The notes under the pieces were generated by a model, which saw only the letters and a program-made list of their open reading frames with translations, did no database searches and was not told the DNA's origin. DNA of 25,198 bases. It comes from a virus. Location of the stretch: the IMG/VR virus record IMGVR_UViG_3300021247_000197, positions 1 through 25,198 of that record. One strand, given 5' to 3'. The translations under genes were made by a program, and so were the position numbers. Positions 24,309-25,198 of the stretch are shown here, one piece after another. Every line of letters starts with the position of its first letter. Within the stretch, counting starts at the first letter, position 1.

Positions 24309-25114
24309 CAACAATCTCCGTATGACTTACCATGCCCTGATTCACAATTCAGTGGCAACTCTAGTGCCCAGTCTGGTCGTATGCGCATGCACATCTCAAC
24401 AAACTCGACTGCTGTACTTGTTTCTTCTTCTGGTACTACGCAAGCAATCGCATCATGCACCGTCATAACTACCTTGTACTTCTTAGCTATGAGTAGCATT
24501 TGATTCCCTATGACTATCCTTGCTAGTGCCTGACACACGTTCTCTGTTACCTTACCGCCGTATATCCTATTCGCTACAGTTGCTTTACCCCTCTTTGTAT
24601 CGTACACCATTTCGTCCGTACCGTCTTCTTTTTTTAACTCACGAACGTTCGGATATTTTAGATACATACCGTTAGGTAACTTAATGCCTTTTTTACCTTC
24701 GACCACTAACAACTTGTCACGCCCAAGATGCGTAATCTTGTTGTCCCGTATGTTAAACAATGCTTTACCTGCTGCTCTCCAGAACGCTGTGATCTGTGGA
24801 TACGTTTCTCGATACACTTGTATGATGCGCTTACATTCTTCTAGTGGCACTTCTACATTGAAGTTCTTAAGTTGCGCCTGAAACTTAGTTGCACCCATGC
24901 CATACCCTGCACCAAGAATAGTTGTCTTTCCGACAAATCTTTCATCTTTGGTAACGTCAGCTTCATCCTTGTTGTATATGGCGGCTGCCATCTTCTTGTA
25001 CACATCTTCGCCCTTCTCAAACGCTTCAACCAAATCATCCTGTTCAGCCAACCACGCTAGCGTCCGCGCTTCGATTTGCGATGAGTCAGAGTCGATCATC
25101 ACCATACCTTTAGG
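24308..25114 (-). CDS. Family A DNA polymerase, C-terminal fragment cut by adapter junction
   Basis: These 268 residues are the C-terminal part of the palm-finger region. Motif A is DSSQIEAR (Asp10 of the fragment), motif B is RFVGKTTILGAGYG (Arg59, Lys63, Tyr71, Gly72) and motif C is TVHDAIACVV (His220, Asp221). These are the catalytic elements of Pol I-type replicases, so this is the phage replicative polymerase. The position aligned with E. coli Phe762 is Leu67. Motif C has Ala where Glu is usual. The frame remains open to 25129, but codons 25115-25129 (MLFRS) are encoded by sequencing adapter. The true gene, expected to be 550-800 residues with or without a 3'-5' exonuclease domain, continues beyond the window. 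Its stop overlaps the Cas4-like start. Confidence 0.9.
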   Translation of the reverse strand, partial: PKGMVMIDSDSSQIEARTLAWLAEQDDLVEAFEKGEDVYKKMAAAIYNKDEADVTKDERFVGKTTILGAGYGMGATKFQAQLKNFNVEVPLEECKRIIQVYRETYPQITAFWRAAGKALFNIRDNKITHLGRDKLLVVEGKKGIKLPNGMYLKYPNVRELKKEDGTDEMVYDTKRGKATVANRIYGGKVTENVCQALARIVIGNQMLLIAKKYKVVMTVHDAIACVVPEEETSTAVEFVEMCMRIRPDWALELPLNCESGHGKSYGDC

Positions 25115-25198
25115 AGATCGGAAGAGCACACGTCTGAAATCCAGTCACATCACGACCTCCTATGCCGCCTTCTGCTTGAAAAAAAAACACTAACACGA
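25115..25198. other. Illumina TruSeq adapter with index ATCACG and poly-A read-through (artefact)
   Basis: From 25115 to 25178 the bases follow the TruSeq read-1 adapter (AGATCGGAAGAGCACACGTC at its start), the six-base index ATCACG (25149-25154) and the flow-cell tail ending TTCTGCTTG, with four substitutions in 64 positions by my alignment. Nine As follow (25179-25187), as when a read runs past the end of its fragment, and then eleven uninformative bases. This is library sequence, not phage DNA. Reading frames that extend into it, on either strand, have false ends. Confidence 0.97.

Noticed and set aside
25115-25193. Rightward 98-aa frame ending in the last bases, and the MLFRS start of the polymerase frame
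   Set aside because: Both use adapter-derived bases and are artefacts of the contig end.

Overview
This looks like part of the genome of a tailed bacteriophage, with the gene content of a podovirus from an aquatic metagenome. It is not a bacterial chromosome segment. Genes are packed with 0-13 bp gaps or overlaps, there are no tRNA or host housekeeping genes, and two divergently coded modules meet tail to tail. The host cannot be read from the sequence. Terminase, portal, major capsid, lysis and RNA polymerase genes are not in the window, so this is a genome fragment.

Left module, + strand, 1-16556 (virion structure and host attachment). It opens with the C-terminal end of a glycine-rich tail-fibre-type protein. 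A small cassette follows: a 2-oxoglutarate/Fe(II) oxygenase, a small phage tail-region protein and a propeller-like protein. Next come a large tail hub/nozzle-like protein (816 aa) and a jelly-roll (C1q-like) protein (220 aa). The last block is a set of probable internal or DNA-ejection proteins: 669 aa, a small GNAT acetyltransferase, 802 aa, and a 2136-aa giant that carries an HEALH...E metallopeptidase-like signature and a hydrophobic C-terminal region.

Right module, - strand, from about 25114 down to 16650 (DNA replication and recombination), in transcription order: family A DNA polymerase (only its C-terminal 268 residues), Cas4-like PD-(D/E)XK nuclease, an unknown 130-aa protein, a small HNH-like protein, a 61-aa protein, an SNF2-type helicase, a 236-bp non-coding gap, a 133-aa Gam-like coiled-coil protein, a zinc-motif ssDNA-binding-type protein, a strong UUCG-loop terminator, a primase-polymerase/ATPase fusion, a 64-aa protein and a second terminator. 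Together these could prime, unwind, coat, copy and process phage DNA. Lagging-strand and packaging genes would lie elsewhere.

The right end is not biological. From 25115 the sequence matches an Illumina TruSeq adapter with the ATCACG index, followed by poly-A read-through. The polymerase gene is therefore cut by an assembly artefact, and the last 84 bases should be trimmed.

The observations most worth following up are the metallopeptidase-like site inside the ejection protein, the leucine at the polymerase position equivalent to E. coli Pol I F762, the GGI motifs shared by two neighbouring structural proteins, the oxygenase in the tail-fibre cassette, and the terminator that isolates the primase gene from the rest of the replication operon.
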